DNA of 64,000 nucleotides from Stereocaulon alpinum (taxonomy: Eukaryota; Ascomycota; Lecanoromycetes; Lecanorales; Stereocaulaceae), in NCBI GenBank assembly GCA_018257865.1, contig JAEUBA010000025.1:62001-126000 (forward strand), in the 5' to 3' direction. Numbering within the stretch: position 1 is the first letter of the stretch; every line of letters begins with the position of its first letter. Positions 1 through 11,132 of the stretch are shown here, piece by piece. A model generated the notes under the pieces. The model was not told the origin of the DNA and did no database searches. It was given only the letters and a program-made list of their open reading frames with translations. The translations under genes were made by a program, and so were the position numbers.

Positions 1-1
1 G

Positions 2-748
2 GGTTGGGAACGAAAGTGGATCCAACATGGACATTTTATTCTGAAAGACAGGATACGTGTGAGACAATGGGGAAAAGATAGACGCGAGGCTAAGCGGAGG
101 GGCGAGCCAGTAGGTGAATACCCCGTCGCTAATGCGAATGCAGAGGACGAGGAGTTCGATGAGTTGATGCCTGAAGACGATGTGGAGAGTGACAATGAAC
201 GGGCGGATGTGAGACAAGCGGAAGCATGGGCAGAATCGTACCATAAACTGGTAGGCGAGAGGCCACGGACAGAGTGGTACAACAGCTCCCTCAACGTCTC
301 TCGACCACGACAATCGTGCGGAGCTACTGAAAGGATGAGTGGTTCCCAGTACTGGGAGAACGCCAGCCAGCGTGAGAGATCTGGAACCGTGGAGAGGCCT
401 CAAACGGAGTGGTACGACGACTCTTCACAGTCCTGCCTAAGGGACGATAAACAGGACAGTGATGGAGCCCAAGAACGCCAAGCCACTCAACCACGTGGAT
501 CGGATGGGGCTATCTCGACGTTGTCTGGTTGGGAATTCTGGGAGGATGAAATACCAGGTGAGTCGTACCCAGCCACTCAGCCACGAAGTTCGTACGGCGC
601 GACCGAGATCATCTCTATGTATGGGCACATGGGGGACCAGGGTCCCGGTGGAACTTGTCAAACGCCGATGAGCTCTGCGTATGGGCGTATAGGGCACGTC
701 CATCCACGCGAGTCTCGGCAAACGAGAATGAGTGGGTTCATGCGATAG
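2..748 (+). CDS. Hypothetical repeat-containing protein, 5' truncated by window edge
   Basis: I do not recognise this protein. The frame is open from the first bases of the window (beginning GWERKWIQHG) to a TAG at 748, so the visible 248 residues are probably the C-terminal part of a longer product; no ATG lies near the left edge. The N-terminal part is acidic and charged. The rest is made of loosely repeated modules: ERPRTEWYNSS and VERPQTEWYDDSS, QPRGSDGA and QPRSSYGA, GATE twice, and two final blocks that begin YGHMGDQ and YGRIGHV. It is polar, with no membrane segment or signal peptide, and looks disordered. The downstream neighbour, 1.2 kb away, is an unrelated bZIP gene. It could be a non-coding open frame, but the in-frame repeats and length argue for a real, fast-evolving gene. 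Confidence 0.45.
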   Translation, partial: GWERKWIQHGHFILKDRIRVRQWGKDRREAKRRGEPVGEYPVANANAEDEEFDELMPEDDVESDNERADVRQAEAWAESYHKLVGERPRTEWYNSSLNVSRPRQSCGATERMSGSQYWENASQRERSGTVERPQTEWYDDSSQSCLRDDKQDSDGAQERQATQPRGSDGAISTLSGWEFWEDEIPGESYPATQPRSSYGATEIISMYGHMGDQGPGGTCQTPMSSAYGRIGHVHPRESRQTRMSGFMR

Positions 749-1939
749 AATGGCTAGCCTGTGAGGGCTGAGTTATGCCTTGCATGCTTGCTTGTAACTT
801 GATTTTCAGCTGCTTTAGATCGCTTAGTATAATTAGAGAGAATGTGAAAACCTGTTTGTGTCCTAAGCATAGACTCGCAAGAAGTTTCGCCGTGTGCTTG
901 TCAACTCTATAAATTGCAAGGTAGCTTTTGACGAAGCTTTGGAGTGCGAAAGCGTGAACCTAGGCAGACAAATAGCGACATAAAAGGGCGGAACCCTCAC
1001 AAACCTACCAAATGCTTCCATATGCACGCAGGAAGGCGGGTCCATACTTAGCCACGTCGATTTGTTGCTACAGCTGGTCTATGGAAAGACATCAAGATGT
1101 GGGGGCTGTCACCATGGACAACATCCGCGGATGTAAGCAACTACCGCGCAACTGCGAGGCGAAGCAACACACCGGCCTAACAGATGTAGAACCATCGATG
1201 CGGCCAGAACGCAAGCTCCAGACCAATGATATAAGGACACAGCATTGATAGGTGGCAGAGAATGAAACAGCTATGGAAAGTAAAGCAGGGAATGACTTTC
1301 GCAGAATAACCGGCTTACTGCGATAAGATTTAGATCTAGGTAAAGGCAAGAAGTTGCTGCTGATTCCTGTCGTCGATAACAAAGGCGTTGAACCTCATTC
1401 TGTTGATGAGAGATACTTCTGCCTGGCAGAACAGCGTACAGCAAGAAGCGGAGGAATTGAGTTCTTTGTGCAGAGAGTTGTGCAGGGAAAGGTTAACCCG
1501 GCTAGATAGTGTTGACCGAATGTCTTGGCAAGAACTCAATGCCAAGGGATCGGCTGAGTCTAAGTCGCCGGGGGGCCGATGTCCGCGTCACTGGCTCGGA
1601 AGCTGGAAACCCCTTCTCCAAATTTAGAGCAGAGGTCGCTGCTGCGCCCCATTGGGGGTTCCCTCTCCCATTTCTCTCCTAATCTGTCTTTTTCTGCTGA
1701 TTTACAATTTCTTCAACTGCAACTACTACACTCTTCAACCATTACGAACACCATTTCCTTCATCGACAGAAAGCGTGACATCATAGCGATCGTTTATTGT
1801 TTTGAACGCGACGGAAACCACTGCAAGGAGGAGAGTGACCAGACAAGGTCAAGCCATCCTCTAGGCAGCCATATTACTACAAAGCAATCAGACCTGCAAA
1901 GAAGCCTGCGTGTACTTCGACTCATATTGAGTCAAACAT
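749..1939. other. Intergenic region and bZIP 5' leader
   Basis: Only short overlapping open frames are present and none has recognisable content. From about 1610 the sequence becomes CT-rich, as in many fungal 5' leaders, and it contains upstream open frames, including one starting without an ATG near 1579 that overlaps the bZIP start in another frame. Such frames could dampen translation of the bZIP, but the sequence alone does not show this. Confidence 0.4.
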
Positions 1940-3862
1940 ATGATGGCCACCACCTTCAAGCGAGAGCTCTCAACGGAATCTTCTCAAGCATCTCAATCAG
2001 CCTGTTTCGACCCTTTCGAATCTTTCATTAACTACGACCAGACTGTTGCATCTACGCCATCCATCTCACCTCTGTCCATTAAGGCTAGCGTCACACCGAC
2101 TTCGTCAACCTCAAATATCCTTGTCCCTCTTCAGCCGAGTCCGCAGACATTCAGGCCACCAAGCCACCAATATGATGATCACAAACAGCAGACTAGCTTT
2201 CCTGTCGGAGCGTTGGCCAATACCTACGGTGTCAATCATATGGACATATCATACTCGAGCAGTCAACGATATCTTGGTATGGGGATGACGATGCCGCCCG
2301 GAGACGGATATTTTGGCATGAACACCACTGACGACATGCTCGACTTCGGTACTGCTCCAACACAGAACGCCTCTGGTAATATGGATCTCGATTTTGGCTC
2401 TCCGTCGGACATTAATGCGCCGAACACCGATTTCATCAACCCTGCAGCCATCATTGAAGAAGAAACCACACCACGTACCCTTCCCTCTCAAGTTCATCCA
2501 GGGCGCGTCTATCCCGGTATGCATCAACAAGCTGCTCTGGCAAAAGCACAGGCAGAAGCCCAACAACAGCAAGCTATGGCCCAACAACAACGAAAAACCC
2601 CGGCGCATTCTCGTCAAACCAGCCGGAGCGGGAGCAGTGCACGTCCTCCAACGGATCCTCATGTCGAGGAGAGCATCTCACGTCTTCTTAACCAGATGAG
2701 ACACAGCAGCGTCGCTTCATCAAATGATGACGACGCTGCAACGCCGACCGCTAGTGGTAGTCAGTCGCATAGTGCTCGCATGAGGAAGGATGAAGAAGAC
2801 ATGGACGAGGATGAGAGACTACTTGCTAGTGAAGAAGGAAAGAAGCTGAGCAGTAAGGAGCGACGTCAGCTGAGGAACAAAGTGTCCGCACGAGCGTTCC
2901 GGTCACGAAGAAAGGGTATTTACCTCACGCACTGAAATCTTCGAACATTTGCTAACATGATGACAGAATACATTGGACAGCTCGAGGGAGAAATCGCTAC
3001 CAAATCCCAAGAAGCAGACGAGCTGAGGATAAAGAACGAAGAGTTGACGGCCGAGAACACTCGCTTGGCTGATTTGACTCGCATGCTTCTCTCCTCGTCA
3101 GCCTTCCAAACCTTCCTTGCAGACCTCAGCGGCACTGGTGGCCCAGTCAATGTTACCGAACTACCTCAATCACAACCACAGAATCCCACCATCCGACCTC
3201 AGTCAGCTACTCGGAAAGACGTCAACCCGAATCAAGCCAGTTCTCGCCACCAACTGAGAGAATCGCAGAACAATCTTCACGCAGGCATGACGATGATCCC
3301 CGAAGAACCATCGTTCGAGTACACAGCCACCGAGTCCACGAATACGGGCTACACTGACAATATGGACTTTGGCCTCTACGACGCTCAGGTCTATGCCGTC
3401 ACAGCGGTTCCTCAAGGCCCTGCTGTTGACACCATGGACTTTGCCATGTTACATGGCAAACCATCGAATCTCGCTGGACCCTTGCCCTCCATAGAGGATG
3501 ACGCGAAGGACGCACCAGTAACGATCGACTTCTTGCCAGTTGGCCCGGGAAAGATGGAAATGCCCGAGCCTATTGAGAACCCCTCCGAGGTCACCGACAT
3601 TGATGCATCTGATCCCGCGTTTGCTCTCTTCGTCGACCAGCCCACATCATTGCCAGCAACATCAAGCAGTGTGGCAGCAGAAGACTGCATATTCGGCGAG
3701 ATTGAGCTTGAAAAGGCGTTTGGGCGTGTGGAGCTGATCGTTGAAGGAGGATCAAGTGGAAGTGGTGAGGTCTGCTCAGCAACATTGGAGAGATTCGAGC
3801 GGTTGTGCTCAAGGCTGGATGCAGCCTCTGCGAGGGTCTGTGCGATAACAGCACACTTGTGA
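1940..3862 (+). CDS. bZIP transcription factor (MeaB/IDI-4-like)
   Basis: Predicted nuclear, DNA-binding bZIP regulator of 623 aa. Exons are 1940-2915 and 2967-3862. The 51-nt intron has a GTATTT donor, GCTAAC branch site and ACAG acceptor, and it splits a Glu codon inside the bZIP. The joined domain reads KERRQLRNKVSARAFRSRRK followed by EYIGQLEGEI, a basic region at about residues 305-327 and then a leucine zipper to about 365. The N-terminal 300 residues are Ser/Pro/Gln-rich with a Q/A-rich run and probably act in transactivation. The C-terminal half carries acidic stretches. The invariant N-x-x-S-A-x-x-F-R of the basic region is intact. The spacing and the EYIGQLEGE zipper start resemble the fungal MeaB/IDI-4 group (nitrogen regulation and cell death), but this assignment is from memory of the family and not certain. 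ATG at 1940 (MMATTF) is the first in frame. Confidence 0.92.
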
Positions 3863-4369
3863 CAAGCTTTGGGTATGAATTGACGGAGTTATGGGTCAAC
3901 GGCGTTACGGACATACGAAGGCACCTCTGGGATCCGTTATGAATGTCTACGAATTTCTTAACTAGTGATGTCTCTAGCATCTTGTGCTAGCGGACTCTTC
4001 GCAACCATATTGGAAGGTTGCAACATAGTGCTTTAGATAGATGATGGTGTACAGAACAATTAGCTACCGCTCAAACGTCTTTTCCGTGAACCTCTATTGC
4101 CGGGATGAAGTTTACTAGGAGACGTTCCATTGGCCTGATACTTAGTACCATACACTCCCATTGAATTCAACAGAGCATTCTCATAGGGCTGAATGACGAT
4201 GGCTCGGAAAGTTCGGCGATAGCCGTTTACAGAAGGCAGGCCTCGAACATTATTGTCATGGCACAATTTGCTTTTCGACACCGCTCTCTTCCGGACAATC
4301 GCACTTTCTAAGGCTCTCAAAAGGAGTCATGACTTATCACGTATTTGCCTTTCCATCAACACCCCTACC
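3863..4369. other. Intergenic region between bZIP and cnxABC
   Basis: About 500 bp holding the bZIP 3' UTR and the cnxABC promoter and leader. An open frame in phase with cnxABC extends upstream to 4253, but the ATG at 4370 has better context and is followed by a mitochondrial-type presequence. Nothing else is recognisable. Confidence 0.4.
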
Positions 4370-6782
4370 ATGGAGCCCGCCCTACTTCGCTCAGCCCGCC
4401 GGTTGAGACCTACCAAAACATCCCGATTGATCCCTCACGTGCCCCATCCACAATGTCGAGGCATCGCCTCGGCAGCAGCAGTAGCTTTAGAAGAACCTCT
4501 CCAATATGATGTTCCACTACCGCCGCTTCCCACAAATTATCCACAAACACCCACGTCCACTCCACCTCAGCCCCAAACCCCCACAAAGCCACCCCATCCC
4601 AGGCTTCGAGATGCCAAACCCTTCTCCTCCTTCCTCACAGACTCCTTCAACCGCCAACACGACTACCTCCGCATCTCCATAACCGAACGCTGCAACCTCC
4701 GCTGCACATACTGCATGCCCGAAGAAGGCGTCCCTCTCTCCCCACCCTCTCACCTGCTCACAACGCCGGAAATAGTGTACTTGTCCGAGCTATTCGTTAC
4801 ACAAGGCGTAACCAAAATACGGCTCACAGGCGGAGAGCCGACTATACGAAAGGACATCCTCCCTCTCATGCAGCAAATCGGGTCGCTGAGAGGTAAAGGC
4901 CTGAAAGAATTATGCCTAACAACAAATGGCATCGCCCTTTTCAGAAAACTAGACGCAATGGCCGAAGCAGGCCTAACTGGCGTGAATCTCTCCCTCGACA
5001 CCCTGGACCCCTTCCAATTCCAAATAATGACTCGCCGCAAAGGCTTCGAAGCCGTCACTCGCTCTATCGACCGAATTCTAGAGATGAATCGACTCGGCGC
5101 CTCCATAAAGCTCAAGATAAACTGCGTAGTAATGCGCGGTATAAACGAGCGGGAGATCCTCCCCTTCGTCGAACTCGGTCGAGATAATGATATCGAAGTC
5201 CGCTTTATCGAATATATGCCTTTTGACGGAAATAAGTGGTCGAAAGCCAAAATGCTTTCCTACCAAGAAATGCTCACTCTCATCCGAGCCAAACACCCAG
5301 CGCTAGCAAAAGTCCAAGACCATAAAAACGACACGAGCAAAACGTTCCGCGTACCAGGTTTCAAAGGACGAATAGGTTTCATAACAAGCATGACGCATCA
5401 TTTCTGCGGCACCTGTAATCGTCTGCGCATTACCAGCGACGGAAACCTCAAAGTCTGTTTATTTGGGAACGCAGAAGTGAGTTTGCGCGATTTATTGAGG
5501 AAAGCGAATGGCGGGATGCCGATTGAGGATCAAGAGGCTAGGGAGGTGTTGAGGCACGTTGAAATGGATAGGAGGCAGGCTTTACCCCACAGTGAAGGTG
5601 TGTTGGGGTATGGTGAGAGGGAGAGGGAGTTGTTGGATGTTATTGGGATGGCGGTTAAAAGGAAGAAGGAGAGGCATGCGGGCATGGGGGAGCTGGAGAA
5701 TATGAAGAATCGGCCTATGATCTTGATTGGTGGGTAGGTCATCTTCTTCTGGTATTTGGATATGGGATATGATTGGATGTATATGATGTCTGGATGAACA
5801 TACATACGTGTTTTTCTTATGTATTCATTATGGATATAATGCATTGCATACTATTGTGACATAGCGAATACAAACGCTGACAGCGATATTGTCAGATAAC
5901 CCACAATCGCGCATTCCACCATTGACGCCAAGCCCACACCCAAAACCTGAGCATCTCCCACCTCGATTGAAAGCGAGCAGAATAACGCAGCCTGTTCCAG
6001 GACTCAGGCCAGGCACCATACCTCTCCACCTCCTCCCCACCACAACCACTACCCACAGCCTAACCTCCATCCGCTCAATCACCACCACACCCCCCAAAAC
6101 ACCGCCCGAGGCCCCTTCCCCATCTCCTACCCAACCATCCTCCCTCCCCCACCTAACCCCCCACTCGGAAATCCACCAAATATCCATATCGTCCAAACGC
6201 CCCACCCACCGCCTCGCCCTCGCAATCGGACACATCCGTTTCTCAAATCCAACGCCCCTTCGACTCATAAGGGAACATGGGCTTAAGAAGGGGGATGTGT
6301 TGGCTGTTGCGCGCGTGGCCGGGATACAAGCTGTGAAGAAGACGGGGGAGTTGGTGCCGCTTTGTCATGGGGGGGTGGGGGTGGAGGGGTGTGTGGTTGG
6401 GGTTGAAGCAGTGCGTGGAGGAGGTGACGAGGGGGATTCTTCTGCAATTGAGAAAAATGCAGTTGCAGGTGAAGAGGAAGTTTTGTCAGAGGAAGATAAG
6501 CTAGTAAAGGTACAGCAACTGACCACACCAATTGGAACGTATGGTGGCGTACGCATCTCTGTTCAAGTCGAAACGACGGCGAAGACGGGTATTGAGATGG
6601 AGGCGTTGACAGGCGTTGTTGGGGCTGCGCTTACTGTTGTGGATATGTGTAAGGGTGTTGATAAAGGCTGTGTCATTGGTGGGGTGGAGGTTGTTGGGAA
6701 GAAGGGGGGACGGAGTGGGGGGTGGGGGGTTTGGAGTGAGGAGAGGGGGACGGGAAGCGGTACGGAAGGATGCAGTATATGA
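4370..6782 (+). CDS. cnxABC: Molybdenum cofactor biosynthesis MoaA-MoaC bifunctional gene (cnxABC type)
   Basis: Makes cyclic pyranopterin monophosphate (precursor Z) from GTP, the first step of Moco synthesis. The MoaA part starts at the ATG in CTACCATGG with an Arg/Ser-rich presequence, consistent with mitochondrial import. It carries the radical-SAM ERCNLRCTYC cluster (Cys 108, 112, 115), TGGEPT, and the C-terminal cluster CGTCNRLRITSDG...VCLFG. This frame stops at 5737 just after RPMILIGG, the double-glycine tail characteristic of stand-alone MoaA/MOCS1A. The MoaC part (to 6782) has ARVAGIQAVKKTGELVPLCH and GIEMEALTGVVGAALTVVDM, with CKGVDKG. Its frame is open from 5865 but has no ATG before the catalytic core. 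Joining 5729 to 5884 removes GG and the stop, keeps phase, and yields a 752-aa fusion. In Aspergillus nidulans one gene, cnxABC, encodes both activities. Expected exons are 4370-5729 and 5884-6782, with 4370-5737 as the unspliced form. Confidence 0.9.
5730..5883 (+). other. Candidate retained/alternative intron at the MoaA-MoaC junction
   Basis: A GTGGGT donor lies inside the Gly-Gly codons of MoaA and a GACAG acceptor lies just before the MoaC linker. Splicing changes LIGG-stop to LIA-ILSDNP and continues in phase into MoaC. Retention gives MoaA ending in GG. A second in-phase acceptor lies at 5895. At 154 nt the intron is longer than most others in the window. Human MOCS1 uses an equivalent choice between MOCS1A (GG end) and MOCS1A-MOCS1B fusions. 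Confidence 0.55.
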
Positions 6783-7398
6783 GAGGAAAGGGGGGTGTGG
6801 ATGCTAGCATACATAGAGGTGGAAGTGTTCTTGACCAAAATTTGCAGCTTAGCCAGCTCTACCCCTAGAGACAGCTGCATGCAAAGGCAGAGAGCCAACA
6901 GCAGGCGCGTTGCTTGGTCAGGATCAGGTTATCTGGAAGTTAATAAATGCAATGTCTTTGTCGTTGTTCGTTGAGCAGCAGATTGCCCAGCGGCTTGGCT
7001 CAGGATTCTACCACGTTCCATGAAGCAGTACAGGCCATCTAACGGCTCTCGTAAGCTATCTCTTAGATCAGGCTGCGTCACGCTATTACGAAGAGAGGAA
7101 GGCTATGCGGGGAAGATGGGGGCGGAGTGCGCTTGTTCTCACCGGTCGAGAAGGACAAGGCTACTTACTTCCTATATCAAGGACACGTTGCTTCCGATTG
7201 CGTTCGTGCCATTGTCCTGCTAATCTCAGTAATCATGACAATCTTCTGACGCTATCGATTGGTTGTGTGCTTCAATTCTTTCATGTTATTTCGTGCATAG
7301 CTCGTCAGTGCTTTTTCATTGTTGTGGTTGATGGTATGACATCACCTAGCATTAATCATTCTCCTTCCGATAAGGCAGTGAGTGAGTGATCGAGGCGA
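6783..7398. other. Intergenic region between cnxABC and zinc-cluster factor 1
   Basis: About 600 bp with only two short plus-strand open frames (7020-7223, 7105-7389) of random appearance. I see no RNA gene, repeat or conserved protein. Confidence 0.35.
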
Positions 7399-9494
7399 AT
7401 GGCTTTTCTCTGGAAAAATTCCACTCATGAAGTAGATCATGCAGCTATTCCCAGCGAACAACACTTGGAAGAGTCTGAGCCATGGGCGGGATCATTGTCG
7501 CCAGATGAAGAATATCATGAGGGAATATGGCTCCCAGGTTCGCATTTGCTTGATGACCCCGAAAATCGGCTTCTGGACTTCGACCCAGGACCGAACATTC
7601 CTGCTATCTTGGTCAATCCTGCGCGGGTTCAGGAAGCCAGCTTTGAGCGATTCCTACCATCTTCGGATCATATTAATCTAGCAGAGAATCCGCCACATTT
7701 TCTGCCATACAAGGAGGCTTCCCCACCTACAGTAGTCAACGAACCAATCACCTTGGCTGCTGACGACTTAGGGGCATCGTCGCAAGTCTTTAGAATCCCA
7801 TCGGAATTAGAAACATGGGTTCCAGCATTGCCAGGCTTCAATGTCATCCCAGATTACAACGTCATCCCGAATGGCACTACGATTCTGGGGCATTCCAAGC
7901 CGGCCCCCGAAAGCCACACGGGTACCATCCATAGGCAATCCACAGACGTTTTGCAGCCATTGAATACCCACAAAAAGGGTAAGAAGAGAAGAAGATGCTT
8001 TGATCCGGTTAAGAAAGAGAAAGTCAAGCAGGTCCGTCGACTACGAGCATGTTTGCGTTGCAAATTATACAAGGAGCCAGTAAGACCCACACTTTGGTCC
8101 ATCCGTCAGGAAGCTGACAGTTCAGTGCGACCAGAACACGCCCTGCGCAAGATGCTTGATGATGAGTGCAAGTGCGAGAACGTTCAGGCAACCCTGTTAC
8201 CGAGAGCCTCTAGACAACGTTGTGCCATTCAGGCTCGGTATGCATCCATTTTTGTGGGAGATCTAAAACAGCTTTCAACTTACAAAAGCTAGGTTGCGCA
8301 AGCCTTGGCCAAGTGCGAGCCATATATCCAACATTCAAATGGTCAGCTGATGAGCCTACTCCCAAATTTGTGTCTTTAGCTTGTGAGATTGGCCTGTCTA
8401 GTCTGTCAAGGGACGTTGTGTATGAGTGTCGCAGGTTCCTTCCAGGCGCTGGTATCAACATCGATAAAGAATTGCAGACTGGGGAGAGTATCACTGTCAT
8501 AAGGATGCCTCCGTACGCTATAGTAGGTTCCCAGAGAGATATGTCGGTCTGCCCTGGCTAACAGTACTACTAGTACGACATCCAGAAGGCCTACCAAGCA
8601 ACTGAATTATTACTGAACGACTCTCAACGCTCGCTTGAAAACATGATTATGGCATCAACTGCTGACCCAGTCTTGAAGCTTACGCTTGTAGAAGCGAATC
8701 GCTACGCTGAACTACATGATAAGTCTGCCATCCGTAATGCACTCAAGGTCCGAAGTTTCGCAGCTAGGAAAATGACTATGCGAGACTCGGAGATCACATC
8801 CCAGATAGCCATGGTTGACAATGAGAAGTCGAAATGGCACATGGTGCGGCCATGTCCGCCTTATATCAACTACCAGATCGATAACATGATGAACCAAATC
8901 ATCGACAGACATCGCAAAACGGTCTTGAAGAATTTGAAATCTCTGATGTTTTGTGGAAAGAAGACACAGTCTTGGTACGAAGCGTTCTTGATTGTGTATC
9001 TACTCTTGAGCACTCTCGAATATGCAACTGGACACCAGCAGAGATACGTTGCTGAGGCTGCAGGCACGGTAAATAGCATGGCTCTTTGGATTGATGTCGT
9101 TGAGATACTAATTCGAAGCGCTTCAGAACCGACATTACAAGATTGACTTTGTCACCAGATCCTACCTTGAGGAATGGCAATATTCAGCAGATATACTGAT
9201 AACCCACTTCAAGTGTGTCCTCCGGGGCCAGGTACCGTTTTCGCAAGCCCCGCATGAAGCCGCACACAATTATGAGCAAGCCAACCTAGACCCTCAGTCT
9301 GTAGCTTATGTTCAGAAAGTCGCTGCCCTAATCCGAGACCGGAGTAAGTGTTTTCAATGAATCATTCAGGCATTGGTGGCGTCGACTGACAGCTTGATAT
9401 CTCAGCCTCCAGTCGCAAAAAGACTTATGAGGATCGTGAAACTTCAGACGCGAAGTCGACTGCTTGGTTGTCCCAGCTATTCTGCGAAGAGTAA
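7399..9494 (+). CDS. Atypical Zn2Cys6-type transcription factor, paralogue 1
   Basis: Reconstructed 607-aa nuclear regulator with six exons: 7399-8079, 8126-8237, 8293-8522, 8574-9068, 9127-9343 and 9406-9494. All junctions are GT..AG and keep phase. A basic stretch KKGKKRRR leads into ACLRCKLYKEP, then across intron 1 into CDQNTPCARC and finally RTFRQPC. That is a C-x2-C-x6-C-x5-C-x2-C-x13-C pattern, with the last cysteine further away than in canonical Gal4-type clusters. The acidic N-terminal 200 residues may be an activation region. The middle and C-terminal parts are largely helical and align by eye with the product of 14517-16978: VYECRRFLPG versus IIECREFVPG, and SYLEEWQYSADILITHFK versus DRWNYSAQNILHHF. 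Exons of 112 and 217 nt are shared exactly in length. The target genes are unknown. Confidence 0.85.
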
Positions 9495-9806
9495 GGCTTC
9501 GGCTGGGACGGATTGCCCGTCAGATTGGCGTAGGCATGTCATACATTACCAAACATTAGTTCCATTTTTTATAGCGCGTATTTGATTAGTATTGTATGTA
9601 GACAATAGCTTGCAGCAGAACACCTATACAAGATAGCATTGAATACAATGAGCACGAGATATGAGGACATCAAGAGGATTAGGGCTTGACGGGCTGAACC
9701 CTGACTTTCGGAACTAGTAACCCGGAGATAAGTATCCCTCGAATCACGAGTCCTTGTGGGACTATCATCCGAGTCGAAAAGGCGAGAAGACACACCTGAA
9801 TTGAAA
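9495..9806. other. Short intergenic region upstream of gtr2
   Basis: 312 bp containing the 3' end of the zinc-cluster gene and the presumed gtr2 promoter. No other feature is recognisable. Confidence 0.4.
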
Positions 9807-11132
9807 ATGTCGCGCGATGCAGATGAAGAACAGGTAAGCTGGCAACGGGAGATTTTCGGAAGGTGCCTGCAAGCGTATTCATGTGATACAACCACTTGTA
9901 GGCCAACGATGGGCATCAAGACGCGGACGTCAAGAAGACCGCTCACATTGAGCGTAAGCCACGCCTGCTGTTGATGGGCTTGAAGAAGTATGCTAAGAGT
10001 TTGTTCGTGTGTTGCGTTTCATACAAAGCTGAATATTGTCTGTAGAAGCGGCAAGTCCTCCATCTCAAATGTTGTGTTTCGCAAGATGCCGCCTCAAGAT
10101 ACCCTGTTTCTCCCAACGACGACTGCAATCCTGAAAGAGTCGATGCAGTATGTCAAACCTCCAAAGCGCCCAGCATTGACTAAAAGATGTCTGTAGTACT
10201 TTCATGGACTTCCAAGTGTGGGATCTACCGGGCCAAATCGACTATCTTGACCCAAATTTTGATCCGGACAGCATATTCGGAGGCGTTGGAGCAATGGTGT
10301 GGGTTCTAGACGCTGTCGATAATTACATGGAGCCTATTGGACGTCTCACGGAGACCGTTCTGCACCTCCAAGACTCATATCCTTTCATCAAATTTACAGT
10401 CTTTATTCACAAAATCGACTCCATCGCCGACGACTCGCGGGAAGACGTCATCCGAGATATCATGCAGCGGATCACAGATGATCTTTACGACGCTGGGCTT
10501 GAGAACCCTCCTATAAGCTACTATGGCACCTCAATCTATGACCATAGCATATTCGAAGGATTCAGCAGAGTCATGCAAGGCCTGGTCCCTCAACTTCCCA
10601 TCTTTGAAAACCTACTAAACACCATCAAAGACCGCTGTCACTTTGAGAAAGTATATCTCTTCGATGTCTATAGTAAGATCTACATTGCCTCAGACACCTC
10701 GCCAATAGCAGGTAACGCTTATGAGCTTGGGTCCGACTTCATTGACCTGATTGTGGATCTATCAGAAGTGCACGGGTGGCACCGCGGGAACATGCAAGAA
10801 TCGAAGAAAAAGCAGCAAGAAAAGTACATTGCCAAGTACGGACATGACGTGGACTTCATGCAACCGGTCGACCCTGAAGTCCAATTGGCAGAATCGCAAG
10901 TCATCAACTTCAAGGGCCATCATCTCTACCTCCGTGAGATCAACGTGTAAGCCTTCCGTACTTCAACCTAGGACGGAACAAATTCTGATAACACAAAAGG
11001 AACCTTGCGTTCATAGGAACCTCCAAGTTTGGTGGGTTTCAGGAAAGCAAGCCCGTCATCGATCAGAATACGCAGTATTTCATCTTCAGCATACTAAAGG
11101 TCTTGGCTCTTGCAAAGGGGGAATTCTCATAG
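9807..11132 (+). CDS. gtr2: Rag-family GTPase Gtr2 (RagC/D orthologue)
   Basis: Small GTPase that pairs with Gtr1 on the vacuolar EGO/Ragulator complex and relays amino-acid status to TORC1. Five exons: 9807-9833, 9902-9987, 10046-10147, 10197-10946 and 11000-11132, giving 365 aa. The G1 motif is assembled across introns as LLLMGLKKSGKSSISN. Next come FMDFQVWDLPGQ (G3) and FIHKID (G4), followed by the family block ISYYGTSIYDHSIFEGFS and LLNTI...KVYLFDVYSKIYIA of the C-terminal roadblock-like half. The very first exon is 9 codons. The last exon (NLAFIGTSKFGGFQ..VIDQN..FSILKVLAL) resembles the usual YLAL...IDYN..CF..AL.EVF end only weakly, so that splice is less certain. The gene lies between the two paralogous zinc-cluster factors. 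Confidence 0.92.

Noticed and set aside
1579..2031. 150-codon open frame in the bZIP leader
   Set aside because: It has no early ATG, overlaps the bZIP start in another frame, and its composition is that of CT-rich leader DNA. It may act as an upstream frame but is not supported as a gene.
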